Positions 1 through 11,516 of a stretch of 64,000 nt of DNA are shown piece after piece. The notes under the pieces were generated by a model. It made no database searches, had not been told where the DNA came from, and was given only the letters and a program-made list of their open reading frames with translations. Made by a program: the position numbers and the translations under genes. Location of the stretch: NCBI GenBank assembly GCA_038363925.1, contig JAQQWL010000001.1:2294001-2358000 (forward strand), read 5' to 3'. Every line of letters begins with the position of its first letter. Position 1 is the stretch's first letter. This DNA comes from Apiospora phragmitis. Its lineage: Eukaryota > Ascomycota > Sordariomycetes > Amphisphaeriales > Apiosporaceae.

Positions 1-1
1 G

Positions 2-202
2 AGAGTCAGGTTTGGTACGCATAAAAAGACCATGGGCCGGACAAGGGAAGAACAGCTTCGGGACGCGAGCGCGGCGTTGGATCGCAGAAACCAGGAGAAC
101 GCTGAGCGCGAGGCTGCAGCAGCCCAGCATAGTGAACGACCAGCACCTCGATCAAGGGAGTGGTGGGATACCCTCGAGGAAGAGGAAATCGGTACGACAT
201 GA
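2..202 (+). CDS. C-terminal fragment of an unknown protein (5' end outside window)
   Basis: The second forward frame is open from the left edge to a TGA at 200-202 and gives about 66 residues. They are rich in Arg, Glu and Ala, with a charged helix-like stretch (EEQLRDASAALDRRNQENAE) and the ending EWWDTLEEEEIGTT. The residue pattern looks coding and the other frames are broken. I do not recognise a family. It is probably the last exon of a gene that starts to the left of the window. Confidence 0.45.
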   Translation, partial: RVRFGTHKKTMGRTREEQLRDASAALDRRNQENAEREAAAAQHSERPAPRSREWWDTLEEEEIGTT

Positions 203-732
203 GGCAAGGGGGCGGCATCTATATACGGGGGCAAGGGGACATATTCATATTGGGGTCTAGACTTTGCATTTTATTTGCATTGGAAAAGGGGGGAAGGGGA
301 GCATTTACAATTAGCGGGCGTTTATTGCGGCATACGGCTCACACGCGCGCAGCATCACGGGGCTGATGCATACGAGCGGCGTTTGGCACATCTATACGAC
401 TTTACGACTCTGCTATTTAGGAAGATACCACACCATTGCATTGGGCACATGGATTTATAGCATACATATAAGGCATCACACAACCTCATCCATACAGGGC
501 CATAATCTAAATCAAATCTATCCAAGTACAACATTGTTACACACATGACGCCGTTCCGTCTCGTGTCACGCATGTGATACACTCGTATGTACAGTCTTTC
601 GAATATGCATTGCCATCCAACCCGGACCCAGCCAGCCATGTCTATATTGTCGTGCTCCATCCCCCAAGGAAGAGAAACGTATTTTCCTAATTTGAAAACG
701 CTGCGAAAGCCCCTCGATTTACAGCTACTACT
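203..732. other. Intergenic, no gene seen
   Basis: This lies between the end of a + strand gene and the 3' end of the glutamine amidotransferase gene, so it should contain the two facing 3' untranslated regions. Only short unsupported ORFs are present. Confidence 0.5.
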
Positions 733-1601
733 CTATTCCCGCAGGAACTTCAGAAACGCCCGCGCGATGGCGACGCCGTCATGCGCGTCGGCCACGCGGC
801 CCATAGCGTCCTCGAAGACGCCGTCGGGGATGATGCCGCCGTCGTGGCGCATCTCGAGGATCGCGCGCACCATGTCCTCGGTGAACTCGGGGTGGCCCTG
901 CAGCGCGATCATGCGCTTGGGTATGTACATGGCCTGCGTGGCGCAGACGGCGGTGTGGGCCAGGGGGATGGTGCCTTTGGGGTACTCGAAGATGATGTCG
1001 CGGTGCATGTGGTGGATTTTCTGCGTTGTGGACAGGTTAGTATACTGGTCTGTTTTCTCTTCTCTTCTCCTGTGTCTGTGCTTCTGCTTGTGTATGTGTC
1101 AAACCGTACCAAGGTCTCGCCGCCAAAGATCCGCTTGCCCTCGTCCGTGAGGGCCATGTCGATGACGCTGAGCTCCCAGCCGCGGTCGCTACGCCCCACG
1201 GGAGCGCCCATGGCGCGCCCGATGATCTGGTGCCCAAAGCAGACCCCAATAACACGGACGGGGGCGCGCCCATCCTCGCGGGCCGGTTGTTCCAGCAGCC
1301 GCTTCGTGTAGGCCACGAGCCGCACGATCCACTCGTCGTACTCGAAGGCCGAGTGCTTGGACCCCGTGATGAGCACGGCGTCGAGCGTCTCGGGGTCCGG
1401 GTACGAGTCCAAGTCGTGGACGATATCGTGCGAGGAGAGTTCCAATTGGGACTCAAGCGGTTCCGGCGCGCAGGCTTGCCGGAAGAGATTGGCGAAGACG
1501 GAGCCGTAGGGGCCGTATTTGGCGAGTACGCTCGGGATGGGGGTGTCGGCTTCGAGGATGGCGAGGCGGAGGGGGCGTTGGGTTGGCTCGGTGGAGCCCA
1601 T
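733..1601 (-). CDS. Class I glutamine amidotransferase-like protein (GMP synthase GATase-type)
   Basis: Two exons, 1110-1601 and 733-1020, are separated by an 89-bp intron (1021-1109; donor GTACGG, branch ACTAAC, acceptor CGCAG on the minus strand). They give 259 residues beginning MGSTEP, about the normal size for stand-alone fungal GATase1 proteins. The nucleophile elbow VIGVCFGHQIIG carries the catalytic Cys, and QGHPEFTED near the C-terminus supplies the catalytic His and Glu. No synthetase domain follows, so this belongs to the free-standing cytosolic GATase1 group (related to S. pombe SPAC13C5.04) rather than to GMP synthase itself. Its substrate is unknown. An in-frame ATG upstream would add an unlikely low-complexity leader, so I chose the ATG at 1601. 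No frame break is present. Confidence 0.85.
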
Positions 1602-2897
1602 TTTTGTGTTCGTTGGGTTTGTGACGTTCGTGAGCTTATTTCGGGATATAGGGGGAGGGTTGCAATGTCGGGCTTTGATATAATAATCGAGATAGCGTAA
1701 AGGCGAATAATGTGAATGCGGCGAAGTCTTCTCAAACAATGAACGGTAACTCAAAAAAGAAAGAAAGAGACTCGTATATGTATATATATATTTATATGAA
1801 TGCGCCCGATTGGTTCCCGTGACTAAAACAATGCGTATGCTCGTCCTCCCGTGCAATCATGAGAACACCTTGCTCAACAGGGTAGAGGAGAGAGAGGGTG
1901 GTTGCTGCTATCTGGGATGCGATCACGCTCGACCTTTTTGCCCCGCACCGTTACGCCACCGCGCGGGGTCCGGGAGGGGCTCCTTTTGGTCCTGTAGCGT
2001 CCCATTTAGTTGGTAGTTGGCATCAAATGGACTTATCTAGCACTAACGCTGTGGAATTCGAGTCAGTAACCTAGAGTAGTGTCGGCCTGCCCCCGCGTAG
2101 GTAACCAGCCAGGAAGGTAGATGGATGGTATGGACGAGGGACTGAAGAAAGATGTGAACTAATGGGGAATGGAATCAGAAATAAGCACATGGGCAGGTGG
2201 TAGCCGTACCTGGTATATCATCCAACTGGCAGGCTTCAGCCTCCGTAAGCTGACTGACTGACTTCGGACCGGGTGCCGTGAGTCGATGACAGCCAATTGA
2301 GGCCGGCTAGGCAAGGACCGAGAGGAATAAGCAATACCCGACCTTGGTTTCGAATCGCCAGTGTGGATCTCTCCGACGGTTCTCACCTAGGCTACTGTAG
2401 GTAAGGCATCTCGGCATGGAATCCAAAGCAATCACGTCGAGAACCACGTGCACCCTAAGCACCCGAAGAACAGTTCTAGCGAGATGTGAAGCCATGGCCA
2501 ACCACCTGCTCCTTGTGCAATTAAGTCTGAATTAGACCATCTCATCTTCGGCCGGTAATCTGTCGATACCAACATACAGCCGACTCATATCTCCCTGTCT
2601 CCTGGGAAATGCCATCGTCGATCAAACATGCACATGAACCGCTCCTCATTGGCAACTCGCGCATGGATGAGGGCCAACGGGACGATCAGTCAAGAATCCG
2701 AAAATTGCAATTAGGCAGAATGAGGCTTATGAGAATGAGATTGATGCACCAGTTGGCTATCAAACAGAGAGTGATTTACCAGTCATGGACCGTGTGTGTT
2801 CTCTATCGCAGTATTTTCCTGTTGTTCATATCCCAGCGTCTTTGCTTGCTTTCTTTCCCTTTCTTCTACTATTTCATCATATTATCCTCCGTCGGAA
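1602..2897. other. Intergenic region, no gene seen
   Basis: It contains the putative promoter of the glutamine amidotransferase gene, with an AT-rich stretch (TATATATATATTTATATG) near 1780-1798, and the 3' flank of the MFS gene. ORFs are short and without family resemblance. Confidence 0.4.
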
Positions 2898-4944
2898 TCA
2901 GTCGTCCATATTGAAGAAACTGACTTGCTTCCCCAACGTGTTCAGATCCACGGACCCCATCACCCTGCCGTCAAGTCGGAGGAGATCACTGCACCATTTC
3001 CACCACACGCCAGCGACGGCGATGGCGATGAAGATCTGGATGATGCCCATGCCGAGCGCCACCGACCTGAGGCCATCCGCGGCCCAGATTGCGTTGGGGA
3101 TACCCGCAATGAAAGCACCCACGACGAGATTTCGCCAACAGACGAGACCACCGTTCATAGCGGTGGTATTACGCAACCCCATGGCAAGATTGGACGAGGT
3201 GTAGGCCGTGGATCGTTGGATCATCGGCCGGGCGGTGGACTCGAGAGCCGTAACGCCCACAGCTAGAAGTCCCAGCAAGATGGAGACAGCCGGAAAGCTC
3301 AGTTTCGAACCGGCGGAACCGGCGCCCAACACAGCGGCCCTTAGCTGGCTCTGGCCACCCGCGACGTAGAGGCCGAATCCGAGAAGACCGATGGAAACGA
3401 GCACGGTGGCCACGCCAAGCAGGCCCACGTGGACTCTGGGGGTGAAGCGCTTCAAGAAGTACCCAGTGCCCAGCGCTCCGATTACACCGGGCGCCAGGAG
3501 CGCCGGTCCTGTCAGCAAGGCGCCGACGGCTCCCGTGGAAGCCATGTACGGCATGATGCTGAAAAACATGGAGAGTGAGCTGGCGAAACTCCAAAGAGCG
3601 GCCTGAGGGAGCAGGGTAACAACGAAGAGCAGGCCAACCGTAGGCGCGACCATGGGCGCGGGCACCTGCAGGGCCAAGGTGAGTTTTGTCCGCGCGTCTC
3701 GTATACCCAGGGCTTCATGGTATTCATGTATCTCTTGATGCCATCCAAGTTCAAGTCGGAGGAGCTGAATTTCGGCTGCTGTCTCTGCATATCAAGCGGT
3801 GAGCCGGCTCCAGCGGCGACTTGATCAAAGGCGGTTTCGGGGGCTCCGAATATCACCAGCAAGACGCCGATGGCCAAGAAGGCGTTGAGGATCTGGTACT
3901 GGACGGCAAAGCCCATGGAACCGGCCGAGGCAACCCCGCCTGGAGAGGTGCTCCCCACGTCGTGGCGACCGAGATGACATTAGATATTATGATTCGAGGC
4001 TCTAGCTCGTGCTCCTACGCCCGTGTTAGCAAATCCGGCGCTTCTCAAGGATGGACGACGTATGTAGACGAGTGTCCGCTTACGAAGAAGGTGTCCTGGA
4101 GAGAGCCGAGGACGAGGGTTTCGAACGCGCCCCATCCGATCCCCTGGAAGACTCTCGATGCCATATTTTGGCCAAAGCTGTCCACCACTTGCGAGCCCCA
4201 AACCACACCGATCCAGATGAATGCCGTGGCCACCAGATAAACGGGTCGCTTTCCATATAGTTTTGCCACAACGAGACTCAGCGCCCCGGTGAAGGCGGAT
4301 ATCATGAGCGGGACACCGGTCAAGGCCACGGCTGCAGTATAGGATACACCGTTCCTTATGGCAATGGGGCCGTTTACACTGACGAATATGGTCTTCATGA
4401 CGCCAATTAGCGCCGTCATGTAGACAAGAGCCAGGTAGTTGAGGTTTTTCCTCCACATGGGCCAATTCTGTGTGCGGTGTCAGAGTCTGTGGGAGAACAT
4501 ATCCCGTATCTAGCTCAGGTAACTTACCAAAGGGTCTTCGGGGTCGTCACTGGGCTGCGGTATCAACTCCACCCGCGAGAACCGTCCCGTGCCGTACTTG
4601 ATGCTGCGTTTCGAGACCCAGCTCGTCAGCGAGAGTCGCTTGGTCGAGGCGGTCATGGGCCGGTAATCATCTTTGGAGACGGGCGGCGGCGGCGGCCGAT
4701 CGGCGGATTTGCTCATCGGTAGTTGTGTTATTACGTCCTGCTCTTGGCCGCTGCTCACTAATGTCCCTGGGTGGGCAGAACTGCTGGTCCTTTTTGATGA
4801 CGCCCAGCTGAACCGACGACTCGAGTCCGGCGAATGTGAGTTGTTGAACTGCTCCGGTTCGGTATAAGCCTCGGCGGTAGGTGGTTGGTACGTCCTCGAA
4901 GGCAGCGTGAAGCCATTCGCCTCTCTATCCATCATATCGGCCAT
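2898..4944 (-). CDS. MFS transporter, about 12 TM segments, with two apparent frame breaks
   Basis: Exon 1 (4528-4944) encodes a polar, Ser/Pro-rich cytosolic N-terminus of 139 residues. A 60-bp intron follows (4468-4527). Exon 2 (4084-4467) begins NWPMWRKNLNY, the usual start of the first membrane segment in fungal DHA1-like MFS proteins, and includes LYGKRPVYL in the loop 2-3 position. A 69-bp intron (4015-4083) leads to exon 3, which runs to the stop at 2898. Within exon 3 the family pattern moves frame twice: after VISVATTWG, at a GGGG run (plus strand 3953-3956), and after MKPWVY near 3690-3705. Each could be repaired by one extra base. The remaining helices and the C-terminus are intact. 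The substrate cannot be inferred; the family includes drug and small-molecule exporters of the plasma membrane. It is either a recent pseudogene or, more likely, a gene with sequence errors. Confidence 0.75.
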
Positions 4945-7900
4945 GGTGATGATTTATTAGCCCGCTCCTTCGGGTGTTGCCGCAACTGCTGAGAATTAGA
5001 TGAGTGTAAGGAAAAGGGCCGGGTCGAGTTCCAACCCAAGTTGGTTGGCCGGCGCGCGAACGAAGGGATCGAGGAAGATCGACTTCCAGGACAAAACTGA
5101 AGCGATTAAATAAGATTATATCGAGTCAAGAAAAGATAAGACCGCCTGGGCCGGAAGAATGGAATGCAAGGAAACGGCGAGACGCTATGAGACGACCATG
5201 CACTTAGTATTACAGTAGGGACAATCGTAAAGGTTGTTCTTCAAAACACCAACCCAAAGATGATGTTTGCAGATGGTCCTTTCTTTTTACCGGTCTGCCG
5301 CTTCTGCATCATGTGGCAACATTGGCCAGGAAAAAGTTTAAGAGGTCAGAGAGTGCCCGTCTTCTGCCTTTCCTTTTCCTTCTCTCTTCTGTATTGCTGC
5401 AGGAACAGGCAGGTGGAACTTGCTTCTACGGTTGACAGCCCTGCAACATGGCGAGCGAACCGGTGGGTGGGTCAGGGCATCCCTGCCGACGATCATACTT
5501 GAGAGCTGTACCTGGACCCCTGAGTGGATTTGGTCTGCGCAGCGCTGTTACAGGACATCATAGCAGAGGTGCTAGGTTAGTATGTGCCTAAACCTGGTTT
5601 GAGGTTGCATAACCAAAGTTCGTGAAAGTTGTGACTCTCCTCTCTCTGGAGGCCCAATAGGAAAAGAATGCTTCTCGGGTTCCTAGTGTCATCGATGGGC
5701 ATGATTGCTTGGGTCTTCCTTGTCGGGAAGAGGCTGAAACACGTGCGGGGGTGGATGAGCTATCGAGGCTTGACACTCTTTGACTATTCTATCTGATCTT
5801 TTGGGATGGCAGCAGACAGGACGACGACATTTGCCAAGAAAGAATACGAAATAGAACGAAGGAAAGAAAGAAAGGCGATATTACAGAGATTCCGGCCTCG
5901 GTCTCGGTCCCGATCGCCTCTCTAGGTACGCTCGAGCCTGCACATATCGACAAATGCCGCTCATATGCCCCCGCGGCTGAATTGCGAGTAGATGCGCACT
6001 CGCGAGCTCGAGCACTCGGCCGGGAGGAGGGGAGGAGAGACAAGAAAAAGGACCAATTGGTCTCATCCAAGACAGGTCCCGAACCACTGCCGGGATTAGT
6101 TCTGTAAAGCATACACAACAAGCATATCTGCTCGACATTGCCGTAGGTGCTGCTTAGACGATCTCCGGTAAAGCAAATCTCAGAAGAAACTCGAACCGAT
6201 GTATTTGCATCGCATCGTCGCTTTATTCTTTTTTATTTCCGGGAAAACTTATTTTATTCGTCTGGGGCGGGCGGCCTTGTGTGCAGGTCACACGCGGGAA
6301 ATGCCAAATGCTGAAGCCTTGATTTGAGGCTAATTTAGCTGGGCGTGCGCCTTGTCGTCTATCCATGCCGGAGGGGACGCTGAAGTCGCAATTGGCAAGC
6401 GCAATACAAACCTGCGCCTAGGTTAGGTGGCGTAGGCCTTTTCACGACGAAATGTGACGCTCCATACGCGTATGTACATACATGTATGTATTCTCTTACA
6501 CATATACCCAAACGAACTGACGTGTCCACCTTGAGTGACGAGAGAAGGGAGGGTGTTGCAGGTTCTTGCAGATCTCCATTGTCTCAAAGGGGTGGATGTC
6601 GGGGCTTTCTTCAAGGTGTGCCTTGTCCAGAACTTGTCGGGGTCGTGGCCACGGCGCAAAAGCGAACAGGACCATTGCGGGCACGTTCGCCGCCCACTGA
6701 AAATCGTCTGATGCATTGAAGCGACAACCCTGGAAGCTGCTGCTACCCTTTCCCTGGCAGGGGCCTGGGCAGCCTGGACTCTGGAGGATTTGCGATTGGC
6801 TTGTTAGCACGCCCATTGTCCACCGTATTTGAACCCACCAGCTCCCATCTCACGCACACAGACAGCTAGCTCGCTTGCTGCTGCATCATGATCATCTGCT
6901 TGTCAAAAAGCTGTCATTGCAGCCCATTAACGTCCAACTCGACAGCAACTTGACATCGGATGAATATGCAAACACAACGCAATGTTTGAACGCCCTCGGG
7001 CAGCTGCCGGTCCGCGGAGCTATCTTGCCTAATTGAGGAGCCACAACGAGCTCCCCAGACTCCAGAGGCGTTGCGATTGGCGCCGCAGACTCTCTCGCAG
7101 CTGATCTTATCGGCTCTCGTTCTCTCCGTAAGTTGCACCGAACCACCTCTCTGTTTTCTCGTCTCCGGCCTCCGGCTCCCGGACGACGTCGTGTTTGATT
7201 CACCGCATGCTCGCCACGTCGTATGTTTATGCAAATAATTCATGCCCGAGAAAAGTTGGTGTGAAACCTACCATGCAGCCGGTCTGCCGGTTTTGTACTT
7301 GTGTTCTCTTAGTACATTTTGCACCGTCCTCAGTTGCGCTCGCCTTGTCGCCAAGAAGCCTGAGGCTAGCTGTCAGTCTAGCTGTCAGTTTTGCAGAGTG
7401 AACCACGCCGAATACTACGGAAGACTTCTTTTCTGGCCCAGGCAACCCGGAAGAAACATCCTGTGCCTTGCGGTCAGGCCGCCAACGAGTTTTCGGCGTT
7501 GCATCGCGTGAAGAAATATCCTTGGCTTGCGTCGCATTCGACGTACGGAGGCTATAACGTCACCACTTATTGAATCCGCAAAGGGGCTTATCACATCACA
7601 TTATCGGGGAAAGGAGGAGAACATAGCACGACGTCTCGAAACCAAACAAGTACTGTTTTCACCCTCTGCAAGACTTGTTCTATTCGTACGACTGGACATG
7701 ACCGTCTGGTCCGTTCGTACGACGCTCGCTAGGCTAATAAAAGATTTTGTTGCGAAACATTTCCAATCCGTGCGTGTGCATAACCGACTGAGCTCTCTAA
7801 AGACAGGTCTCCTAGACGTCTATGTATACTCTGGAAGGACTGCCACGTCTACTGATGAAATGCTGAGGAAACAAACAGGAATACCTAAAACAATGTGCCT

Positions 7901-8009
7901 CTCTCCGTGCGCTATGCAACCACCCAACACCAACCAGATAACCAATGCCAGACCATACCAGTGCGCTTTTGGGGCCAATTCTCGCTTGCGCATTCATCAG
8001 CCGCCCCAT
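4945..8009. other. Long intergenic region, no supportable gene
   Basis: Three kilobases without a convincing coding pattern. The largest ORFs (for example 6496-6816 minus, 6914-7243 minus and 7527-8018 plus) show no domain, no intron logic and no consistent amino-acid bias. A weak possibility is a decayed exon around 6500-6800 on the minus strand. Confidence 0.4.
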
Positions 8010-8330
8010 TCACAATAGCTCTGCGACCACCGTCAAGTAGATATACGCCACGGCGAGCGGCATAAGCAGTGCGCCGCCCCTGACGGCCTCGAGTGCGTCT
8101 GCAGCGGGCGCGCGCACAAACTCCCTCGCCCATCCATCCATCCTGCCGCCCGAGCCAGCGCCCATGCATCCCATTGGCCAAGTAGAAAGCGCCGGCAAAA
8201 ACAGTAGCTCAGCAGCAGACCAAGAAAAGGTCGGTTGCTGTTGCTGTCGTTGGACCGCTTCGCACGGCAGTGATAACAAATACGCCCTAGTATGTAGAAA
8301 CCGCTCAAATGGGGCTGGCATTAGCTGCAC
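8010..8330 (-). CDS. Possible small membrane-protein remnant (low confidence)
   Basis: A 106-codon minus-strand ORF ends with a hydrophobic stretch (GALLMPLAVAYIYLTVVAEL) that would form one membrane helix just before the stop. The Ala/Gly-rich C-terminal half looks more coding-like than its surroundings. There is no recognisable family, and the start is arbitrary. It may be a terminal exon or chance. Confidence 0.2.
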   Translation of the reverse strand: MQLMPAPFERFLHTRAYLLSLPCEAVQRQQQQPTFSWSAAELLFLPALSTWPMGCMGAGSGGRMDGWAREFVRAPAADALEAVRGGALLMPLAVAYIYLTVVAELL

Positions 8331-8549
8331 CTCGCTGGAGCCCCATGTTTGTTTGAGCTTGAAAATATGATGCCATATTTAACCGGCCCTCCCGCCGATG
8401 TAAGTCTGTTCTTCCTCTGCCCCTTCTTTTGCGGTCATAGCGCAACGATGCGTGTGTGTCTGCACAACTCGATAAATGGATAAATTCGCTGAGGTGGTTA
8501 CCGCCGGAAGGGACAAGAGATGCCCTTGTGCCGGAGCCATGGGCGAACA

Positions 8550-9646
8550 TCACACGGACGCGATGACTATTGCTTTGCCCGCTGCGTGGACAACCTGGTG
8601 TTTTCTTGACTTTTCCACATTGAGGAGAAGCTGGTTCGTACGGATCAGCAGCTCTGTGATCACAGTCAGTTGCCTCGACTCTCCAAAAAAAGGTACTACA
8701 CGGCTCCAGCAAATTGAATCTGACGTACCCTCAAATTCCAATTTGTAGGAGACAGCCGGCTCATCGTCGTCGGCCGGTACAAAGAGGGGAGGCAGAGGCT
8801 CGGCCCTCTCGACTACCCGCATCCTCAATCCGCAGGTCTGGTTCGAGTCCGCCCAAAGAATAGCCGGGTCATCCATCAAACTACTACCGTTCTCCGCCTG
8901 CTGCTGCTGCTGCTGCTGCCCCTGCCCGTGAGCCGGAGTCGGTGTCGATGCCGGTCTCGCCGCCTTACTGGCCATCCACTGCCGCCACACCCGGATGACG
9001 CCGTCCGTCATGTTGACGATGTCGACGAGAAGCTTCCGCGTAGGCTCAACCTTGACCAGGTTGGTCACAGTGACGAGCTGCGAGAAGAGCTCGCCGGCGT
9101 CGAGGTGGACGTCGTGACTGGGCATGTCGAGCGGCATGGGCTGTGCGACGCCCTCGACCACGGCCCGCCTCGGGTACCGCGACCGGGGCCGGCGGTCGTT
9201 GTCCTCCTGCTGCACGGGCCGGAAGCGCGAGTACAGTGCGTTCAGGCCGGCCAGGCTGGGGTCTTGGCCGCCGTTGCTGGGGGACTGCGCGGCCAGGCCC
9301 GGCGTGTCCACGTAGTCGCAGAACAGGTAGGGCGTCGAGATCTTAGCCGTGGGGTGGTAGCACTCGAGGATGATCTCGCGGTCCCGCAGCGCGAGGGCGT
9401 CGAGGAGCCGCTGGTAGTGCAGGCGCGCCACGGAGGCGCGCCAGTACCGGCAGACGCCGGCCAGGGGGAGCACTTGGCGGGTGGGGAAGGACTCCAGGAC
9501 TTGCCTGAGGACCTTTGCGTAAGGGAGAGAGAGAAGAGGGAGGGGAGATGTTAGTACGGCGATCGGTCGGTCGGTTGGTCATGTTTGGGGTAGATGTTTC
9601 TTACCTCGTTCGGCAGCGAGTTGAGGGACGGAGGTGGGCTCGCCAT
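8550..9646 (-). CDS. F-box protein with poly-Gln tract
   Basis: Three exons: 9605-9646 (MASPPPSLNSLPNE), 8729-9512 and 8550-8653. The introns are 92 bp (9513-9604) and 75 bp (8654-8728), with GTAAGA/AAAG and GTACGT/ACAG ends. The phases join cleanly to 309 residues. The first splice restores an F-box core: LPNEVLRQVLESFP followed by VLPLAGVCRYWRASV. F-box proteins present substrates to the Skp1-Cullin-F-box ubiquitin ligase. The remainder (about residues 50-309) contains a seven-Gln run encoded by CAG repeats (around 8900-8920) and ends ELLIRTNQLLLNVEKS..KAIVIASV, a tail I associate with a fungal-specific F-box family. No frame break is present. The substrate is unknown. Confidence 0.75.
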
Positions 9647-10174
9647 ACTGACTGGCTTATGAATGAGCTCTCCAAGAAAAGAAAATTACAAGACGAACAG
9701 GATTCGAGCTGTCGTCGGAATCAACAGACTATGTGCCCAACCGATGACGAGCTGGAAACCCGCAGATCCGACTTGAGACTTCACGTACTTTTTCCCTGAT
9801 TTGGTCCCTATACGGATTGCACGTGGTAGTTAAGTCGGCTGTGATAAAATAATGGTCATATATATATGCTCAACTTGTATTATAAGCGAGTTGAAATGTA
9901 TGTGAGCGCCAAAGACGAAAGAATGGAGAGGTATAAAATGTCGTGATTCTAATGGATCCGGATGAAAGGAGCAAGCAAGTCAAGGTATACGGTATGTATG
10001 TATGGCCAGGCAGTAGGTAGGTTTAGCTACCTCTATCTGCCAGCACGTCAAGAGTGAGGTCATTTGGAGTTGGAGGGGTTGGAGGGGTAGTTTACAGGTA
10101 CCCGCTCCGCGTTGGAGACAGTGGCATCTCACCTGCAATGACTGACAGCCACGCGTTGAATTTACCACCATCTA
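9647..10174. other. Intergenic, no gene seen
   Basis: It holds the presumptive promoter of the F-box gene and the 3' flank of the dehydrogenase gene. A tRNA-like arrangement near 9690-9770 was examined and not accepted. Confidence 0.4.
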
Positions 10175-11516
10175 TCAGTATATTTGCATATCTCCATCCA
10201 CTATCTCAATATTACCACTAGTCATAGGGAAGCTGGCTTTGCTCGACAAGAAGAGGACCGCGGCCCTGAACTGCGACGGCTCGGCTGCCCGTCCCATCAT
10301 GTCCTCTCTTTCCCACTTCTCCCGAATGCGCTTGAACCGTTCGAAAATAATCTTCTTCCCCAGCTGAAGAATGAGCCCGGGACCGATACAGTTGACTCGA
10401 ATGCAACCATCACCACCGCCACCGCCTCCTCCTTTTTGGTCGGAGGGGGCATGGGGCTCCATTCCATCGCCAGCTCGCGCGTGAGCCGCATCAGCGCCGC
10501 CCTGGACTCGTCGTACGCCGGCGACAGTAGGCCCTTACTCGAAATCAGCCGGGACAGGCCGGCCGCGATGACGATGGTCCCCACCGGTCTTGCGCTTCGT
10601 CATTTGACGGGCCGCGGCCGTGCATGCTTCCCTCACGCCCCTAAAACTGACGGTCGTCATGTCATGCGCCTCGTCCCTGATGAACTCGGTCTCCAGAGTG
10701 ACATGCTGAATCGGCGCAGTTGCGACCAGCCCGTCGAGGCGTCCGTTCCCCTCGGCGATCGCTTGTATTAGCTGGTTCAGATGCTCGGGGTCGAAAACGT
10801 CATGCTGCCTGTAATGAAGTGAACCTCCCCATTCGGGGACCACTCGCTTTTGAGTCAGAAGGAAATAATTGCCAGGCTCCGGGGTTGTGTCTATGCAATA
10901 CACTGCAATAACGGCTGTCAGTCCCTTTTGAACCGTTTGGTTTCGGAAAATGCCAATTGAGCTCAGTGCGAGCCGTGAGCGTACTGACCTTTTCCCCGGC
11001 CTCGGCCAGAGCCTCGGCTAACACGAGTCCCAAATCGTAGGTACCCCCGGTGACGACGAATACTTTCCCAGTAAGCTCAAATTCTGCGTAGGGGTTGGGT
11101 CCGACCTTTTTCTTCTTGGTAGGTTTGGCCTTTTCCTCCTCGCTAGGTTTGACCTTTTCCTTCGTGATAGGTTTGACCTTCTCGCTGGTTTTGGCCTTTT
11201 TCTTCTCGCTGGGTTTGGCCTTTTCCTTCTCGTTAGGTTTGGCCTTTTCCTTTTTGGTAGATTTGGCCTTCTCCTTCTTGGTAGATTTGACCTTCTCGCT
11301 GGGGTTGAACTCTTCCTTCTCGATAGGTTTGAACTTCTCCTCCTCTTTAGTCTCCGGGTTGGCCTGCTTCTTGTTCAAGAGTGGCGCTGCATGGAATGCT
11401 CTCTTTGGTGTCAAGGAGTTGCTGGGCCTGCCTCCGCACAGAGAGGCGGCACCAGTTGGAATTGGTCGACAGACGGGAAGTCTACGAATTGCCGCTCGAC
11501 AGAGCGACATTCTCAA
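10175..11516 (-). CDS. Degenerate short-chain dehydrogenase with Lys-rich insert; two apparent frame breaks
   Basis: Exon 1 (10985-11516) encodes an Arg-rich, mitochondrial-type N-terminus, a Lys/Glu-rich repeat, then the Rossmann start GKVFVVTGGTYDLGLVLAEAL. An 82-bp intron (10903-10984, donor GTACGC) joins to MYCIDTTPEPG. The protein then follows the sorbose reductase/gluconate dehydrogenase-like SDR layout: LDGLVATAPIQ, LLSPAYDESRAALMRLTRELAMEW, IRVNCIGPG and a C-terminal SGNIEIVDGD. Frame changes occur at a C4 run (10579-10582) and near a T5 run (10433-10437), and they compensate each other. The catalytic YxxxK motif reads YDESR, with Arg in place of Lys, and the NAAG-type motif is ATAP, so activity is doubtful even if the indels are errors. 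A Gly/Pro/Lys low-complexity stretch interrupts the segment before IRVN. Possible pseudogene. Confidence 0.7.
11100..11345 (-). repeat. Degenerate Lys/Glu-coding tandem repeat
   Basis: Roughly ten imperfect units of about 18-24 bp run through the dehydrogenase gene. On the + strand they share TTGGCC-TTTTC-CTTCTCG-type words. In the minus-strand frame they encode repeated KEKAKPSEK-like motifs between the presequence and the Rossmann fold. The repeat stays in frame throughout. Confidence 0.75.

Noticed and set aside
781..1311. Long + strand ORFs over the glutamine amidotransferase gene
   Set aside because: Antisense shadows of a GC-rich coding exon; no domain content.
3674..3714. A 41-bp intron in the MFS gene as an alternative to the second frame break
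   Set aside because: GTATAC..CAG would restore the frame but would delete the conserved residues before VPAPMVAPT and be shorter than any other intron here.
7527..8018. 163-codon + strand ORF
   Set aside because: No domain, no signal, irregular composition and no splice partners.
9690..9770. tRNA-like arrangement on the minus strand (CTCGAATCC-like T-arm word)
   Set aside because: The acceptor, D and anticodon stems do not pair acceptably and the T-loop would have the wrong size. A tRNAscan-SE run would settle it.
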